Of a stretch of DNA of 64,000 nt, positions 12,909-25,470 are shown in pieces; the stretch's first letter is position 1; each line of letters opens with the position of its first letter. Under the pieces are notes generated by a model, which saw only the letters and a program-made list of their open reading frames with translations, ran no database searches and had not been told where the DNA came from. This DNA is from Emmonsiellopsis sp. PD_33 (lineage: Eukaryota > Ascomycota > Eurotiomycetes > Onygenales > Ajellomycetaceae). The translations under genes were made by a program, and so were the position numbers. The stretch lies in the NCBI GenBank assembly GCA_032988165.1, contig JANTQF010000055.1, positions 89,958 to 153,957 on the forward strand. Reading direction: 5' to 3'.

Positions 12909-13316
12909 GGTCGAGGTTAGGGAGCTGGCGTGGACCCCTATAAGGAGCTTACCACCCAATGTTAATAGACTGCGCGTTTATGGTAGAGATTTCGACACAA
13001 ATCATTATCAGAAAATGAATCGCGGAATACGCTTTCGTTGAAATTTATGCAGCTGCCTTCGAAGCCTTGCGGCCTGTGTTGTAGCTACTAGGGAACTCCG
13101 AAACGGCTGGTCGAAGCGAGAGACAAATGCGCAACTTTTGTAGCACGGGGGTCAATAAAACCGTCTAAACAAAGAAAGCAAAAAGAACCCAGAGCATCGA
13201 ACGCGGCATATTAGGCTGGACATGATGCGAAGTTGAGTTGTTGAGAGCTCTCTGTCCGGTGATGTTGACGCCCAAAGGACGATGACGTTGATTAATGGCT
13301 TAGGTAATCCACGCCT
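12909..13316 (-). promoter_or_regulatory. Upstream region of the DDHD gene, truncated by the transposon island
   Basis: About 400 bp of normal-GC DNA separates the DDHD start from the target duplication of the copia element. It must hold the core promoter. Anything further upstream is now 35 kb away. No specific motif is claimed. Confidence 0.45.
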
Positions 13317-13321
13317 GGGGC
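13317..13321. repeat. Target site duplication GGGGC, left copy
   Basis: These five bases directly precede the TGTTGG start of the left LTR. They are repeated exactly at 48681-48685 after the right LTR. A 5-bp duplication is the usual mark of copia and gypsy integrases. It shows that everything between belongs to one original insertion plus later nested ones. Confidence 0.9.
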
Positions 13322-13429
13322 TGTTGGCTGTAGGCCGCCCTATTCCCGATCTAGCTAGTGTACATGTGATCACATGATAGATAGATTCTTGCCTCCAAGA
13401 TCAATTTGAGAGTCTTCAACCTTCCCACA
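13322..13429 (+). repeat. Copia 5' LTR
   Basis: This 108-bp repeat begins TGTTGG and ends CCCACA. The copy at 48573-48680 has the same length and 9 differences. It still contains two CG dinucleotides near its start (CCGCC and CCCGA), the last ones before a 35-kb CG-free stretch. 108 bp is short for an LTR. Confidence 0.9.
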
Positions 13430-13443
13430 GGTTATGACCCAGT
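13430..13443 (+). other. Primer binding site, half-tRNA-iMet type
   Basis: Immediately after the LTR stands GGTTATGACCCAGT. The complement of the initiator-Met tRNA anticodon arm reads GGTTATGAGCCC, so the site matches with one missing G. Drosophila copia primes from a 5' half of this tRNA, so the position and match fit a copia element. The tRNA of this organism was not available to compare. Confidence 0.6.
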
Positions 13444-13779
13444 ATAGTGTTTTTTAAATGAAAAATGCTGCATCAACATCCAGGGAGGTTCACAAACCAT
13501 TTTATAGATAGTACTACTATGAATTGCACAGGAAATCCATTTGATTTGCATTATTTTGTATGTTTCACCTATTTATTTTAAAATTTAATAATATCAGATT
13601 TAAAACACCCTATTAAGTTATTCATTCTCAACACACTTTTCTTAACATTCAACTGGCCCTATACCACTACTGTAATGAGCAATAGCTGTGGCCTCTAAAC
13701 ATTACTCTCAGAGAGTAATCCTCATGTTGTCAAACTTCCCCAGTTCATATTACCCTAGTCTGTCAAAGTCAAAGGAAAA

Positions 13780-15960
13780 ATGCCTGCCTGGGAGGATGAT
13801 GATGACCTCTATGAGGATATAAAAGATCTATTAAAATCAACTAATATAAATAAGACTAAGGATGTTCTCCAGTAGGAATGCTTATCTTATCTAAATTATT
13901 ATATATTAGATGATAATCTTAGATATTATTATAATACTAGTTGTCTTACATTTAATAGATTCAGAATTAATATTAATACAACTACATTTAAATACTCAAT
14001 TTAAAATCAAGTTGTATGTTTCAAATGTAAATGCTTTACAGCCTGAGAATATGAGTATAAATATTTTAAAAATCATTAATAAAATTATAATTAGTTTGAA
14101 ATTTATGATCATTCTGAATTTTAACATCTATTTACTACCTTAAGTGTCAGTGAGTTCAATGTTGTTGGTGGAGATTCAGATAAACTAGTTATAATGACTT
14201 AGAATACTATAATGATAATAATATAAACTCTTTTAAATATTAGTTATCAATTTATATCTTCACCTAATATAAATTTCATAAAGAAGAAGCTTCATAAATT
14301 TCAAAAGGAAACTAAATCTACCCTTAACATCAAGTCTGTTATTACATTTAATGGATCCAACTACAAAAATTGAAGAGTCAGTATTTTAAATGACACTGAG
14401 GTAATTGGTAGATCTAATATCTTATTAAAGAATTAATACTAACTCCTAGTAGATAGCTATCTAAATAGAGAGAAGTAATATATATATTTAAAGATATTAT
14501 ATTACTAAATGCTCTCTAGTCTTATTGGTAATATTCACATCATTATAGGTAGTTTGAAAGTGAATGATGCTGTGGCTTTTTAGAAGAAAATTAATATTAA
14601 ATATATAGTCTCTCTTACAGAAGAATGTATGAATATTATTAGAAAGTTAATTTATCTTAAGGTTAAAGATTCTGAATATCTTTCCTATCAGTATTATTTT
14701 TACTATTTTATTACTTACCACTATAAATTATATGATAATTCAGAAGACATCTACTATGACCTCTTCCTTCTAAGATTTAAGGATTTCCAGAAAGTCTTTA
14801 TTAAAACTTGCCTGAATGAGTTTTTCTCCACTGGTCAGAATGCAATTAATAATATTAATATTAATAATTTAATGAAGTAGTTGATGAATTACTCTACTAA
14901 AGATCTAAAGTTAAAAAATTTAAATAACTCTAATATGAACTTTATAAATTCTAATATAAATATAAACTTTAAAGGGGATCTAACAAAGTACTGCACTCAC
15001 TGCAAGAAGAATAGTTATAAAAAGAAAGACTATTTTAAACTCAACTCAGACAAACTGGCTGAATATAGGAAAGCTGTGAAGGCTAGATAGAATAAGAAAA
15101 AGAAAGATAAGATTAAAAGCTCTAAGACTCTAAAAAAGAAAGATGAGAAGAAAAATCTTATAAAAAATTAATTTAGTATAGTAAATACTATAATTACATA
15201 TAGTAGATCTTATTTTATATCTATATTAAATGATATTATCTTATAATCTTAATATCTTAATATCTATACCTCATTTAACATGATAGATGAATACTAATCC
15301 TTCTTAACTATCTATATATTTAATAGTGATCTCACAATTAATACTGCCATGAGTGGTGAGAAACACATTAAGAAGATAGATAGTATTATTTTAGATATTA
15401 ATAGTAGAGATATCATCATTAAGAATATCTACTATACTTTAGAGCTGACTGTTAATCTTCTTTCATTTACTATAATGAAGAATTAAGGCTTTAAATTTAA
15501 ACTCTCTGTCACTACATCTTTATATTTTATTTGCAAAGTACTAAATAGCATTATTTTTCATGTGATTTAAACTCCTGATTAAGAAAACATCTATAAGATT
15601 ATAGAATATGACTCTGAGGAGAATCTTAACTACTCATATAGAGTAATATTATATATGGCTAAATCACATGAATATTCTAATCTGAAAATCAGGCTCACTA
15701 CAGCTATTATAAATTTAGATAGTCTAACTTCTACAAATAGTGAGATCTTATCTATTATTAAGACTCTGATGAAATAGCATGTGGATCTAGATCATATTCA
15801 TGCTGATACTATTATTATGATATTTAAAAATCTTAAATCAGGCATTTAAATCTCTAGTTTAAAGACTTAATTCTTCTATAAGAAGTGTATTAATCAGCAA
15901 AAAAATTTTTTCACTTCACTTTAGCATGCCAAGTCATGTAGCTCACACATTAAAAGTATT
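13780..15960 (+). pseudogene. Copia gag, protease and pre-integrase region, degenerate
   Basis: One frame can be followed from ATG at 13780 (MPAWEDDDDLYEDIKDLL). A CCHC zinc knuckle lies at about 14,990-15,040, where the His and last Cys are now Tyr (CTHCKKNSYKKKDY). The frame from the ATG to the knuckle is intact apart from stops. A retropepsin-like region follows (VNLLSFTIMKN near 15,450). Then comes a GAG-pre-integrase-like segment (DLDHIHADTI, about 15,780) with CKKC-like Cys remnants. Many TAG/TAA codons sit where Gln or Trp is expected. The frame is cut off near 15,960-16,040 by foreign sequence and resumes near 38,340. Confidence 0.8.
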
Positions 15961-16112
15961 TAAGTTAGCTCTGAGCTAACTCTAAATTAGCATAAAAATC
16001 ATAATCTTGCTTCTATAGTCTCTGGACTTTAAGCAATCCACATGTAAGCCTTGCACTTCTCTGATATTACATGGGATGTTGACTGTCCTCATGTTGCCTC
16101 AGAGTAATCTTA

Positions 16113-16250
16113 TGTATGAAGAGAGAACTCCAATGCATCTCATGCATGCCTTATTGTGCATCTTTTCTTAGTGTTAGTGTATGCATGAAGAGAGAACCCT
16201 GATGCATCTCATGCATGCCTTATTGTACATTCTTTCTTAGTGTTAGTATA
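16113..16250. repeat. 69-bp tandem duplication
   Basis: Two adjacent 69-bp copies start at 16113 (TGTATGAAGAGAGAACTCC) and 16182 (TGCATGAAGAGAGAACCCT). Differences are mostly C/T and G/A. The repeat lies close to the point where the copia frame is interrupted, so it may belong to the end of the inserted element. Confidence 0.75.
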
Positions 16251-17162
16251 GATTAGAAGGCAAGGCTCTAATAGATTATATATATATATATATAATTAAT
16301 TATATATGTAATTACTATTATTACATTATATAAATATATTATTATTAACTAACTACTCTATCTACTTCATGCATCTGAATTTCACACAATTTTGCATCTT
16401 CATCTATTAGTATGTTTTACATATTGTAACAAGCTAATCACCTTCACAGTCATTCATACTATTACTCTGATTGCAAGTTCATGATAATAAATCTAAGTAA
16501 GCTGACTCTATTATCCTTTACTTTTATTATTATTATTTACTATTATCATCATCATTGACTATTATCTTTATTATTTACTCATACTATCATCATTAGCCAT
16601 CTACCATCATTCACTATTATTGCCTATTAACCTTATTGGAGCCATCCACACTGTAAAACATAGATATAATAAAATATAATATTTAGTAATATCTCATGAA
16701 ACATGGACATATTCCATTCATCAGCAAGATTACCCACTTAATAGCTTGAACAGGAAGTAGGTCATTCAGACATCTGGTTTTTCTTTTATAACCTTCCTCC
16801 CTAAGGCTCTAAGTAGGTTATAGGGTATGATTGCTTTGATCAGTACACTTCTATATCTCATTAGGAATATGAAAGTATACTAATCAAAAGAATCTCACCT
16901 CTGAACCCACTCTGAGCTGACTCTATTCTTAGGCACAAGCTATAGTATATTAAGCTGAGAAATCATGTAGGGGCCAACTATCTAAGAGAGGGTTAAAATT
17001 AATAGTAATGATAGTTATTATTGATTATCTACTACTATCATTATGTGCTATTACTATTATTATTAGCAGTTATTGCTATTATTTGCTATTACTATCATTA
17101 TTAGTAGTCTCATAGGCACAGGCATGCACTACATATTGCTTTAGAAGATATCAGAAAGCCTG

Positions 17163-17436
17163 GACAGTATGCTATGAAATGAGAGTAAGAAAAAGAGCTG
17201 CTCAGATAGCATGTCATGAAGTGAGGATAAAAAAAAGATAGTATATCATGAAGTAAGAGTAAGAAAAAAGGCCATTTAGATAGTATGCTATAAAGTGAGA
17301 GCAAGAAAAAGATAGTATGTTATGAAGTAAGGATGAGAAAAAGAGCCATTCAGATAGCATGCTATGAAGTGAGAGTAAGAAAAAGGGCTACCCAGATAGT
17401 ATATCATAAAGTGAGAGTAAGAAAAAAAGCTGTTGA
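17163..17436. repeat. Modular 42/32-bp minisatellite
   Basis: GATAGTATG-type unit starts occur at 17163, 17205, 17237, 17279, 17311, 17353 and 17395. The spacings are 42, 32, 42, 32, 42 and 42 bp. Each unit ends in a GAGTAAGAAAAAG-like purine run. Confidence 0.75.
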
Positions 17437-19059
17437 AAAGGAGCAAAAAGAGTTGCAGAAAGAAATGAAGCCTACTTTTTAATAATAATAGCTATTATTA
17501 TTAATTATCTACTACTATTATTATATATTATTATTATTATTATTAGTAGTTATTATCATTATTTACTGTTACTATCATCATTAATCATCTTATAGGCACA
17601 GATGCATACCTTATATTGCATTGGATCATCTTTATTATCTACTGCTATCATTATGTACTATTATTATTATCATTAATTATCTTATAGGTACAGGCACACA
17701 CTGCACATTGCATTAGATTGTCTTTGTTGTTCACTGCTACTATTATATGTCATTACTGTTATTATTAGTAGTTGTTGCCATTATTTATCATTGCTATCAT
17801 TATTAATCATCTTACAGGCACAGGCATGCACTGCATGTTACTTTAGATCATCTTTATTGTTGTCTATCAGAGTGAGGCATAAAATCCCAAGTAGTAAGAT
17901 ATCTAATTGTTGTCTAAAAGGCTGATAATCTCAATCTTACATCTATTATAATTTAGTATAGAGATAACTTTAACATCAGAATTTTCTTTCTCAGTAGATA
18001 AATTACTAACTCCTCAGCTCTTTTTATATTTTAAAGTTTGAGTCATAGATGAAGTAATATTACTTCTTTTATACTTAACTGCCTGTGCATACTCCTACTT
18101 AACTGTTGTCTCATACTAATTGTAAGTTATATACTAGGGTTTTTTTGAACAACCTAGTATCTGTGGCTAACAGCAAACTTTTCACCCAGGAATATTTGCT
18201 ATTGCTGTTATCATTAACTATTAACTGCTGCCATTATATGCTATTATTATCATAGTTTGTAGTCAGCTATTATTATCATTATTTGCTGTTACTATTATCA
18301 TTAGCTATTAGCTATTATCACCTTTATTTGCCCTTACTACCATACATCAAATAAAGATATAGAAGTCAAGCTAATATAATCTCATAATCTCATAAATGAA
18401 CTAACAATTTAATACTAATGCTAATAATGTGGAGAGATAGTGGCCTAAAATCCAAAAGAGGAAATAAATTAGTAGTGAATAAGAATGAAATAGAATTCAT
18501 ACAGGAGGCAAGTAGCATACAGACATGTAGAGAACATTAGAATCAATAAAGATGACTAAAGAGACTATTAAAATAATAATTGATCTCATATAACTAGTAA
18601 TTATAGGCCTCAAACTCAGAGATCAACCAAGTGAATACAGTAGGTAAAATAGAGACAGATTATACTAGTACAGCTAATAGAGCTGTCTCATGCATCTACC
18701 TGAATAGGATCTCAAATAACCACTAAAGGTAGTAAGAAAATAGAAGGACTGAAGGCTAGATAGGGTCTAGAAGACAGTAGAAGATGCTCATTAGAATGAG
18801 AGATAAATATAGTAATAGTATAGAAGTAAGATATATATGGTGAAGAGGCAGAAGATATAGAATGATAAGAATAGAATGAAAAGAGGAGGTTAAGATAGAG
18901 AGATTAAATCAAGTGACTTACTATATGATCAAAAGATGGTGAGTAAAATCACACTAAAATACCTAGATTTTCCTTACTACTAATAGTGTTCTGCAACTCA
19001 ACCTACTTCATATATATTTAGTAGTCAGCTGTCATTGCTATTATTTGCTGTTGCTGTCA

Positions 19060-19620
19060 TAGTTGGTAGTTGTTGCTATTATTTGTTATTACTATTATTA
19101 TTAGCTATTGACTATTGATTACTACTATTATAGGCTATTATTATTATAATTAGTAGTTAGCTGTTATCATCATTATTTGCTGTTGCTGTCATTATTGATT
19201 ATTAGCTATTAGCTACTGCTATTATATATTATTACTATTATAGTTAGTAGTTAGCTGTTGTTGTCATTATTTGCCATTGCTATTATTATTAGCTGTTGAC
19301 TATTAATTACTGTCATTATATGCTATTACTATTATAGTTGGTAGTTGGCTGTTATCATCATTATTTGCCATTACTATCATTATTGATTATTAGCTGTTGG
19401 CCACTATCATTATGTATCATTATTATTATAGTTAATAGTCAGCTATTATCATCATTATTTGTCATTGCTGTTATTATTAGCTGTTGGTCATTGACTACCA
19501 CTATTATATATTATTATTATTATAGTTAGTAGTTAGCTATTATTATCATTATTTACTGTTGCTATTATTATTTCTAATTGGCCTTCACCATCACTGCCAT
19601 TGCTGCTATTATTTGCCATT
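19060..19620. repeat. 94-bp-period tandem array
   Basis: The landmark GTAGTTAGCTGTT recurs at 19153, 19247, 19341, 19435 and 19529, exactly 94 bp apart each time. Units consist of TTA/ATT-rich sequence with C/T and A/G differences only here and there. The array abuts the 3' end of the degenerate transposase frame on the minus strand. Confidence 0.8.
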
Positions 19621-19629
19621 ACTCAAGCA

Positions 19630-22600
19630 TAATGTTCAATGATTGGATTATCTCTTCCTTAAAGCTAAGAGGTGTATTAGTATTAGAGGATGCTAAATAC
19701 TTAAGAAGTGATGTAATATTGAGGACACTCACTAGAAGAATTTAAACTTAATAGATTTAAGCATTCAGAATAGATTCATCTTCATCATTCTAATAGTATA
19801 TGATTGAGAATGCTATCTTCTCATCTACATTACTAAGAGCTATTCTGCAGACTAATATAGCTTTATAGTCTGTAGTAATATGATCTTTTATATTACTAAA
19901 ATTTTTCTTTAATATTATCTCATGCATCTATTTCAGCTTTCTACTAGAAGGTAGCTCTTTTAGCAGTTCTTATTTACCATTTAGGATCCTACTTGAACTA
20001 GATGCCTTCAGTGCTGATGCTGATGCTGCTTGACTCTAACATATTAGTATTATTATCACTATCAGAGTCATATTGTAGGTCCTGATAGTTGCTAATAGTA
20101 GAGTTATAACTACTAATATTCTCTCTGTATTTAGAAATGCTCTTCATGCAGCTGTCATAATCTAGAAGGTAGAAGGTTCTCATCAAGTAGAGTAGGTTAT
20201 TATTTCTATGCTATTTGACTCTGACATGCTAGTATTATCATTGCTATTAGAGTCATATTATAGGTCCTGATGATTGCTGATAGTAGAGTTATAGCTGCTG
20301 ATATTTTCTCTATATTTAGAAATACTCTCCATGTGGGTGCTATAACATGAAGTCTGAGGAAGTAGGTTCCTTGTATTACTCCTCAATCTTCTAAACCTTA
20401 GTAGCACTGTGAAAGCTACCATGTTCTGCATGTTAACACTATTATTAACTATTACTTTTATTATTAGCTATTATCCTAATCATTCACTATTAGAGCTACT
20501 CTATTTACTCTATTAATTAATTGAGTAAATCTAAAGAATAATATTTCTATAACTTACTTATTAAATTATCATCCTCCCATGCCTGCCTTTCTCAGCCTCT
20601 TTTCCCATATATCTGCCTGCTTTCTTACCAAACTCATAAAGTTAGAATGGTAGATAGTATTATATTAGTTCTAATTAATATAATGATTGATGAAGTACAC
20701 CAGCTGTTAACCCTACTTCAATAAGAAAAACTTTAGAATTATATGGACACTTCAAATCACATATTCTAAAGAGTAGAACTATTAATTAATTAGATACTAT
20801 CTTCAATTTGTCTGACTCAGAATAGGCTTCTCAATCTTAAGTATATCAGTAATCTCATATGGAAGTCCAGTTGATCCTCTATGAAGCTGGAAAACATTAA
20901 TGAAGGTATCTATATATATAATACTTTATGAAGAATTCCCATCATAGACCTCCTATATATAATCTTTGACTGTAAGAATGACCTCAAAACATCTAACTCT
21001 CTATCTATTTGTGAGAAATCATTGATCTACCTCCTTCTTCTGAATCTAGATATAATTCTTATGCTAGCCCTCTTCTTCCTCCCACTTAGGACTACATCTA
21101 ATTAGCTTCTATTTCAGTCTATCTTCTTTTACTAGCTTACATTCATTGATTTGCCAATAAAATATTAATCTATGAAGCTGTATGATATACTCATCCACTC
21201 ATGAAGAATCTGACTCTAGATGATCAACTATAGTTTCAGAGCTCTCTATACTATCATGTTTCTTTTGCATCTCCTATATAAACACTGTAAATACCTCCTG
21301 AAGACCATTCAACTGCAGTTACCAACATAGACTCCTAAAGTGTATCTTATTTCATGGAAGGCTTCTTCTCTTTACTTTCTTATACTCATAGGCTATCAGA
21401 TTAAGAGCCATGCTGAGCTTGCTAACCTTAGCATCAATGAGAATATCAAGTTTACTTGAAGAACTGGCTATTTACATGTAGGCCTTGATACTATGCTGAA
21501 GGATCTGACAGTTAACTTAGTAGGCTATATAATATATCTAATAATCTGGATCTCAAACTCATTGTGCTCATTATACTTATTTATTCAACTAAATGACTCT
21601 TTCACTAAATATTTGTGAGTACTCTCTGAGCTGCTTGTGTCCACACCATTAGTAGTCTCTATCAATTAAATAAAATCAACATAGTGTTGAATAACATAGA
21701 ACTTTAGGAAGTTAAAGTGGTCATTCTTTCAGTATTTACTGAAGATATATTTTAACTTGTCAATTTAATATAGTGTAGTTTCCATGTACTTCAGAGTTTC
21801 ATCATTATGAGATTAATAGTCAGCAAGCATCCAGAAGTCCATAATTACTCATGAGAAAAAAATTATAGTATTTACCTCTGAACCTTTAATTAAGAGTGCA
21901 ATGGCAGGGATCAGCTGTTACATCAGAGCCTCCTGTTTGATCCTAGTTCATTGCTTAACCTCACTGAAGTTCTTTTGGAATATCTTTAGCCCAGTAAATC
22001 TAGAAACCAGCTTCAACTGCTCATTTAGTTACTTTATATTACTCAAATCCTTTATTAACACAGTCATTGTAGAATCAGTCTGTCTTCTCTTATAAATAGT
22101 ATCCTTCAGGTGTTATTTACATCAGGTCAGTAGATAGTCAAGTAACTCTTTAAGCAATTAATATAGGGAATCAAGCATTATTACTATATGAATATTAGTA
22201 AATTTATGGCCCCAGATAAAGTTAGATACAGAGTAAACACTCATATCAGTATTAATTTTATCTCTTTTTAGTTGTTGAATGATATCTTTCATATATTTAT
22301 ATATTCATAATGGTCATTTAGTTCATAGATTCTTACATTCTTTAGAAGGGACCTAGCATATCATACAGTATGAGCTACTCTTAACTTCTGTAAGAATGGT
22401 CTGTTCTTCATAGTTGGCCATTAATCTAATAATAATAGAAAAACACTTCCAGTAGCATTTATTAGCACAAAGAATGATAATACTATCAACTGAAAGTTTT
22501 TCAATGGCTTGTGAAGCTATCAGCTTTATTTCCAATGTATTACTTAAGGCTCTTTAGAATGACTCACATTTAAAAATCTATTTTATAACTGTATGATAGA

Positions 22601-23790
22601 TAGTTACTTTCATATCCTAATCCTCCTTCATCTTGATAATGGGTAGAAACTCAATTAGGATCAAACTAGAGATATTTTATTTTCATTGCACATGATTGTT
22701 CAGATTCCCAATTATCATATAAATTAGCTAGATAGATAAATCATTGTGATATTAGATTAGGACCATCTTATTAATAGTAATAAGTAATAGTACAACTATA
22801 GCTCTATCCTCAAGTTTCTTCTGGATGTTTCACTACCAATCTGCAGTGTGTATCTCAGTGTATACTCAATGATTCTTTTGATTAAATACTCATATGAGCA
22901 TATAGGTAAGATGTTCCTTAAAAGCTTCATATCTGAGTAAAAAGGAGATAATAGATAGAACATTCTAATAGTAGAACTAGTATTTATCAGTAGAATTATC
23001 ATTGATTGTGCTATCTACTACTACAGTCTTTACTCTTTAATTCCCTATTAGTATTTCCTACTTAATAGTATCAAGCTTGTATTGCCATTCATCTACACTA
23101 TCAAAGCTCAACTAGTTACTTCAAGTTTTTAATATAGGGGTTTTGAATCAGGTAGTTACATCTCTCTTTATCATCTAGTTGTTATTAAAGTACATTGTCA
23201 AGCTAAAGTCTTATTTATTTTTGAAGAAATAAAAGATGTTATTCCATATCCATCCATTTAGAGGTGAAGGTGGATCTAGTACTATTATCAGTAGTGCTCC
23301 AGCTAAGCATCTCAACTCTTGCTCATAAGTGACTGTCTGTACTGTAGTTGCACTGAGGCAGCCTTTCTGTACTGAGAATAGTGGTATGATAACTATAAAT
23401 CCAGATGACCATAGTCCTGCCTGCACATTTAAGGGCTCTACTAGGGACTTAGAATTTATTAATATAGCTGTATCATCATCTCCATCAATTTACAGTACAT
23501 CATTAGAAGGGTTGGAGTTAACTGGCAATTAATATTAGTTACTATCTGATATCAAATAATAATTTAAACTTATCTTGCATATAGATAGCTCTATCATCTT
23601 CCTGTATCTCTCCTCTCTGAACACTATTTATAATAGATTTCAAGTTGATTCAGACACATTTTCTGCAGCAATAAGACTCATATTGACTAAATTCACTTAG
23701 ATTTAATATTATAAATCTATAATCATTATGAGAGTATAGATGTCCATCAGCAGTTTATTTTTTATGTGTTATATTTATGATCCAAAGCAA
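19630..23790 (-). pseudogene. Degenerate Plavaka-type (CACTA-like) DNA transposase
   Basis: Read on the minus strand with stops ignored, a long protein appears that I match to the fungal Plavaka transposases. From N to C there is a Cys/His-bearing start (YCCRKCV, about 23,670) and then HTADW near 22,845, the counterpart of the family TADWW motif. IAIVVLLLITINK (about 22,790) follows at the position of VVPLILASDKT. Then come IYMIIGNLNNHV (about 22,700), LILIEFLPIIK (about 22,640), SIIIRLMANYEEQTILTEVK (about 22,430) and SYCMICXVPSKE (about 22,360, X a stop), matching the family order of WPVY-IGN, LGFLP, DYPEQ and CPxC-VP. Downstream frames continue to about 19,630. The evidence is motif order, not a search. 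The gene is dead: stops occur throughout. Confidence 0.62.
20031..20345 (-). repeat. Tandem duplication of about 185 bp in the transposase tail
   Basis: The segment starting TGACTCTAACAT at 20031 is repeated from 20216. On the minus strand it encodes a polar SISKYRENISSYNSTISNYQ-type stretch twice. The spacing is not a multiple of three, so at least one copy has shifted frame. Confidence 0.7.
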
Positions 23791-23883
23791 TCTCTGCATG
23801 TATAAAAAAATTAATGCAAAATAGCTAATGAAACTTCAAATCACAACATTCAGCAGGTAGTGACTAATAACCTCTACTAGTGT

Positions 23884-24245
23884 AAATATTACAAATCATG
23901 TGATATCAATCAACCATTAAATTTGTAACTATAAATATTAGACTGCTAAATTTGCAAGTCACATAGTGCTAACTAACCACTAAATTTGTGATTACAAACA
24001 TTGGACTACTAAATTTGCAAGTCACATGGTGCTAATCAACCACTAAATTTGTAACTGTAAATATTAGATCATTAAATTTGCAAGTCATATGGTGTCAATC
24101 AACCACCAAATTTGCAACTATAAATGTTGGACTGCTAAATTTGTGAGTCACATAGTGCCAACTAACTGTAAATATTGAACTACTAAATTTGCAAGTCATG
24201 TAGTGCTAATTAACCATAAATATTAGACTGCTAAATTTATAAGTC
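23884..24245. repeat. 63-bp minisatellite
   Basis: TAAATTTGCAAGTCA-like landmarks lie at 23947, 24010, 24073 and 24136 (63 bp apart). Two shorter 48-bp steps follow, to 24184 and 24232. The array lies just upstream of the 5' end of the degenerate transposase frame, a usual place for subterminal repeats of CACTA-like elements. Confidence 0.8.
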
Positions 24246-25384
24246 ACTAATTAACTATGAAGGTTCTTGAACCACCAACATTGCAAATCATATTGGGCTG
24301 TGAATATTGGCCAGGGTAGAGTGCTACAGAAGTATATAACTTAGAATGGAGTATTCAAAGGATAATTCTAATAAATGAAAAGGCAAGATGACTGTTATTA
24401 TTACTTTATAACTACTAAATATAAAATCTAACTCTAACTAGTTTTCAACCCTATCTGCCTTGCAGTTGCAGTAGATGCTTTGACATTGTATATTATTCTT
24501 TTGATATCAGACATCATACTAGACTCATCACATCCTTCCTCTACTACTTCCTCTATATCAATCAATCAAGCAACTTATCTGATGCTTGCATAGTCATATC
24601 ATTAAACTCCTACTGTAAGTTCTGATAGTCAATAATTTTCTCTTCAAGCTTCAGATCTCCACAGATTAACTAGTAGTAGTAGGTATAATCATTTTTTTGG
24701 CCTATTTAAGTAATTCAGCCTATAGTCTATTATTCATTAGTCTGCAGTCATTCAGAGGCCATCAGAATCAGATTGCAGACTCTAATAAGTGTGAATCCTT
24801 GGGTAAGAATTATTAGAGTAATAATGATAATAAGTGGAGTTTTTCCATTACTGTGATTTAATGGTACCTTATTGAAGTTGAATACATCAATTAGATCTTA
24901 TCTGTTTATAGGCTTTACAGACTCATATAGTACTGCAACAGGATAATTCAGTTTCTTGAGGTACTAGAATCCAGTTAGCTTGCACTATTGTACCATGTAA
25001 ATTCAAGAGGGGTAAGTAAATATATCTCTTCCAAAATAGTAATAATAGTAGGACTAGGAACAATTATCACTAATTTCTCTATATAATTATTATAGTCTTC
25101 AGATATTAACAGTTCAGCCAGCTTCTTTTCAACATACTACACCTTTTCACCCTTGACTAACTGGGTAAGAAAGGGGGTATAGGGTATAGAAGATAATAAA
25201 GGTTTCTTTTTTGATTGAGGAGTCTATCTACTCTTCTTGAGTTTCTTCTCAGTGAAATGAAACCCCTCAACAACCCTATCTTCAAAGTACTCTAAATCTG
25301 AGTCCTCAGAGTTCTCATTTTTATCTCTATACTCTAACTCATTCTCACTGGAATCCTCATCCTCCACATTCTTACAATCATTGT

Positions 25385-25470
25385 TGTTTTGAAATTCAAC
25401 ATTATTTTGGAATTTGACATTATTTTGGGATTTAATGTTGTTTTGGGATTCAACATTATTTTGAGATTAA
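25385..25470 (-). repeat. 21-bp in-frame tandem repeat
   Basis: Four units of ATTTTGGGATTCAACATT-like sequence encode NNVESQN-type heptapeptides on the minus strand. Confidence 0.65.

Larger units (their letters stand above)
16030..19620. repeat. AT-rich simple-sequence and minisatellite block
   Basis: No coding frame is seen. The block is dominated by degenerate TTA/ATC-type triplet runs (CTATTATTATCATTA style) arranged in tandem units. It holds a 69-bp tandem duplication at 16,113-16,250 and an (AT)n tract near 16,279-16,294. A modular 42/32-bp array lies at 17,163-17,436. Repeated units carrying CTTATAGGCACAGGCATGCA lie around 17,100-17,870. A 94-bp-period array occupies 19,060-19,620. 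The long but repetitive open frames here are by-products of repeat structure. Confidence 0.7.

Noticed and set aside
16279..16294. CRISPR-like or replication origin signal at the (AT)n tract
   Set aside because: There are no spaced direct repeats of CRISPR form, and CRISPR is not expected in fungi. AT richness alone does not mark an origin here.
23329..23532. 67-residue plus-strand frame inside the DNA transposon
   Set aside because: The minus-strand reading in the same place continues the transposase-like protein, so this is its shadow.
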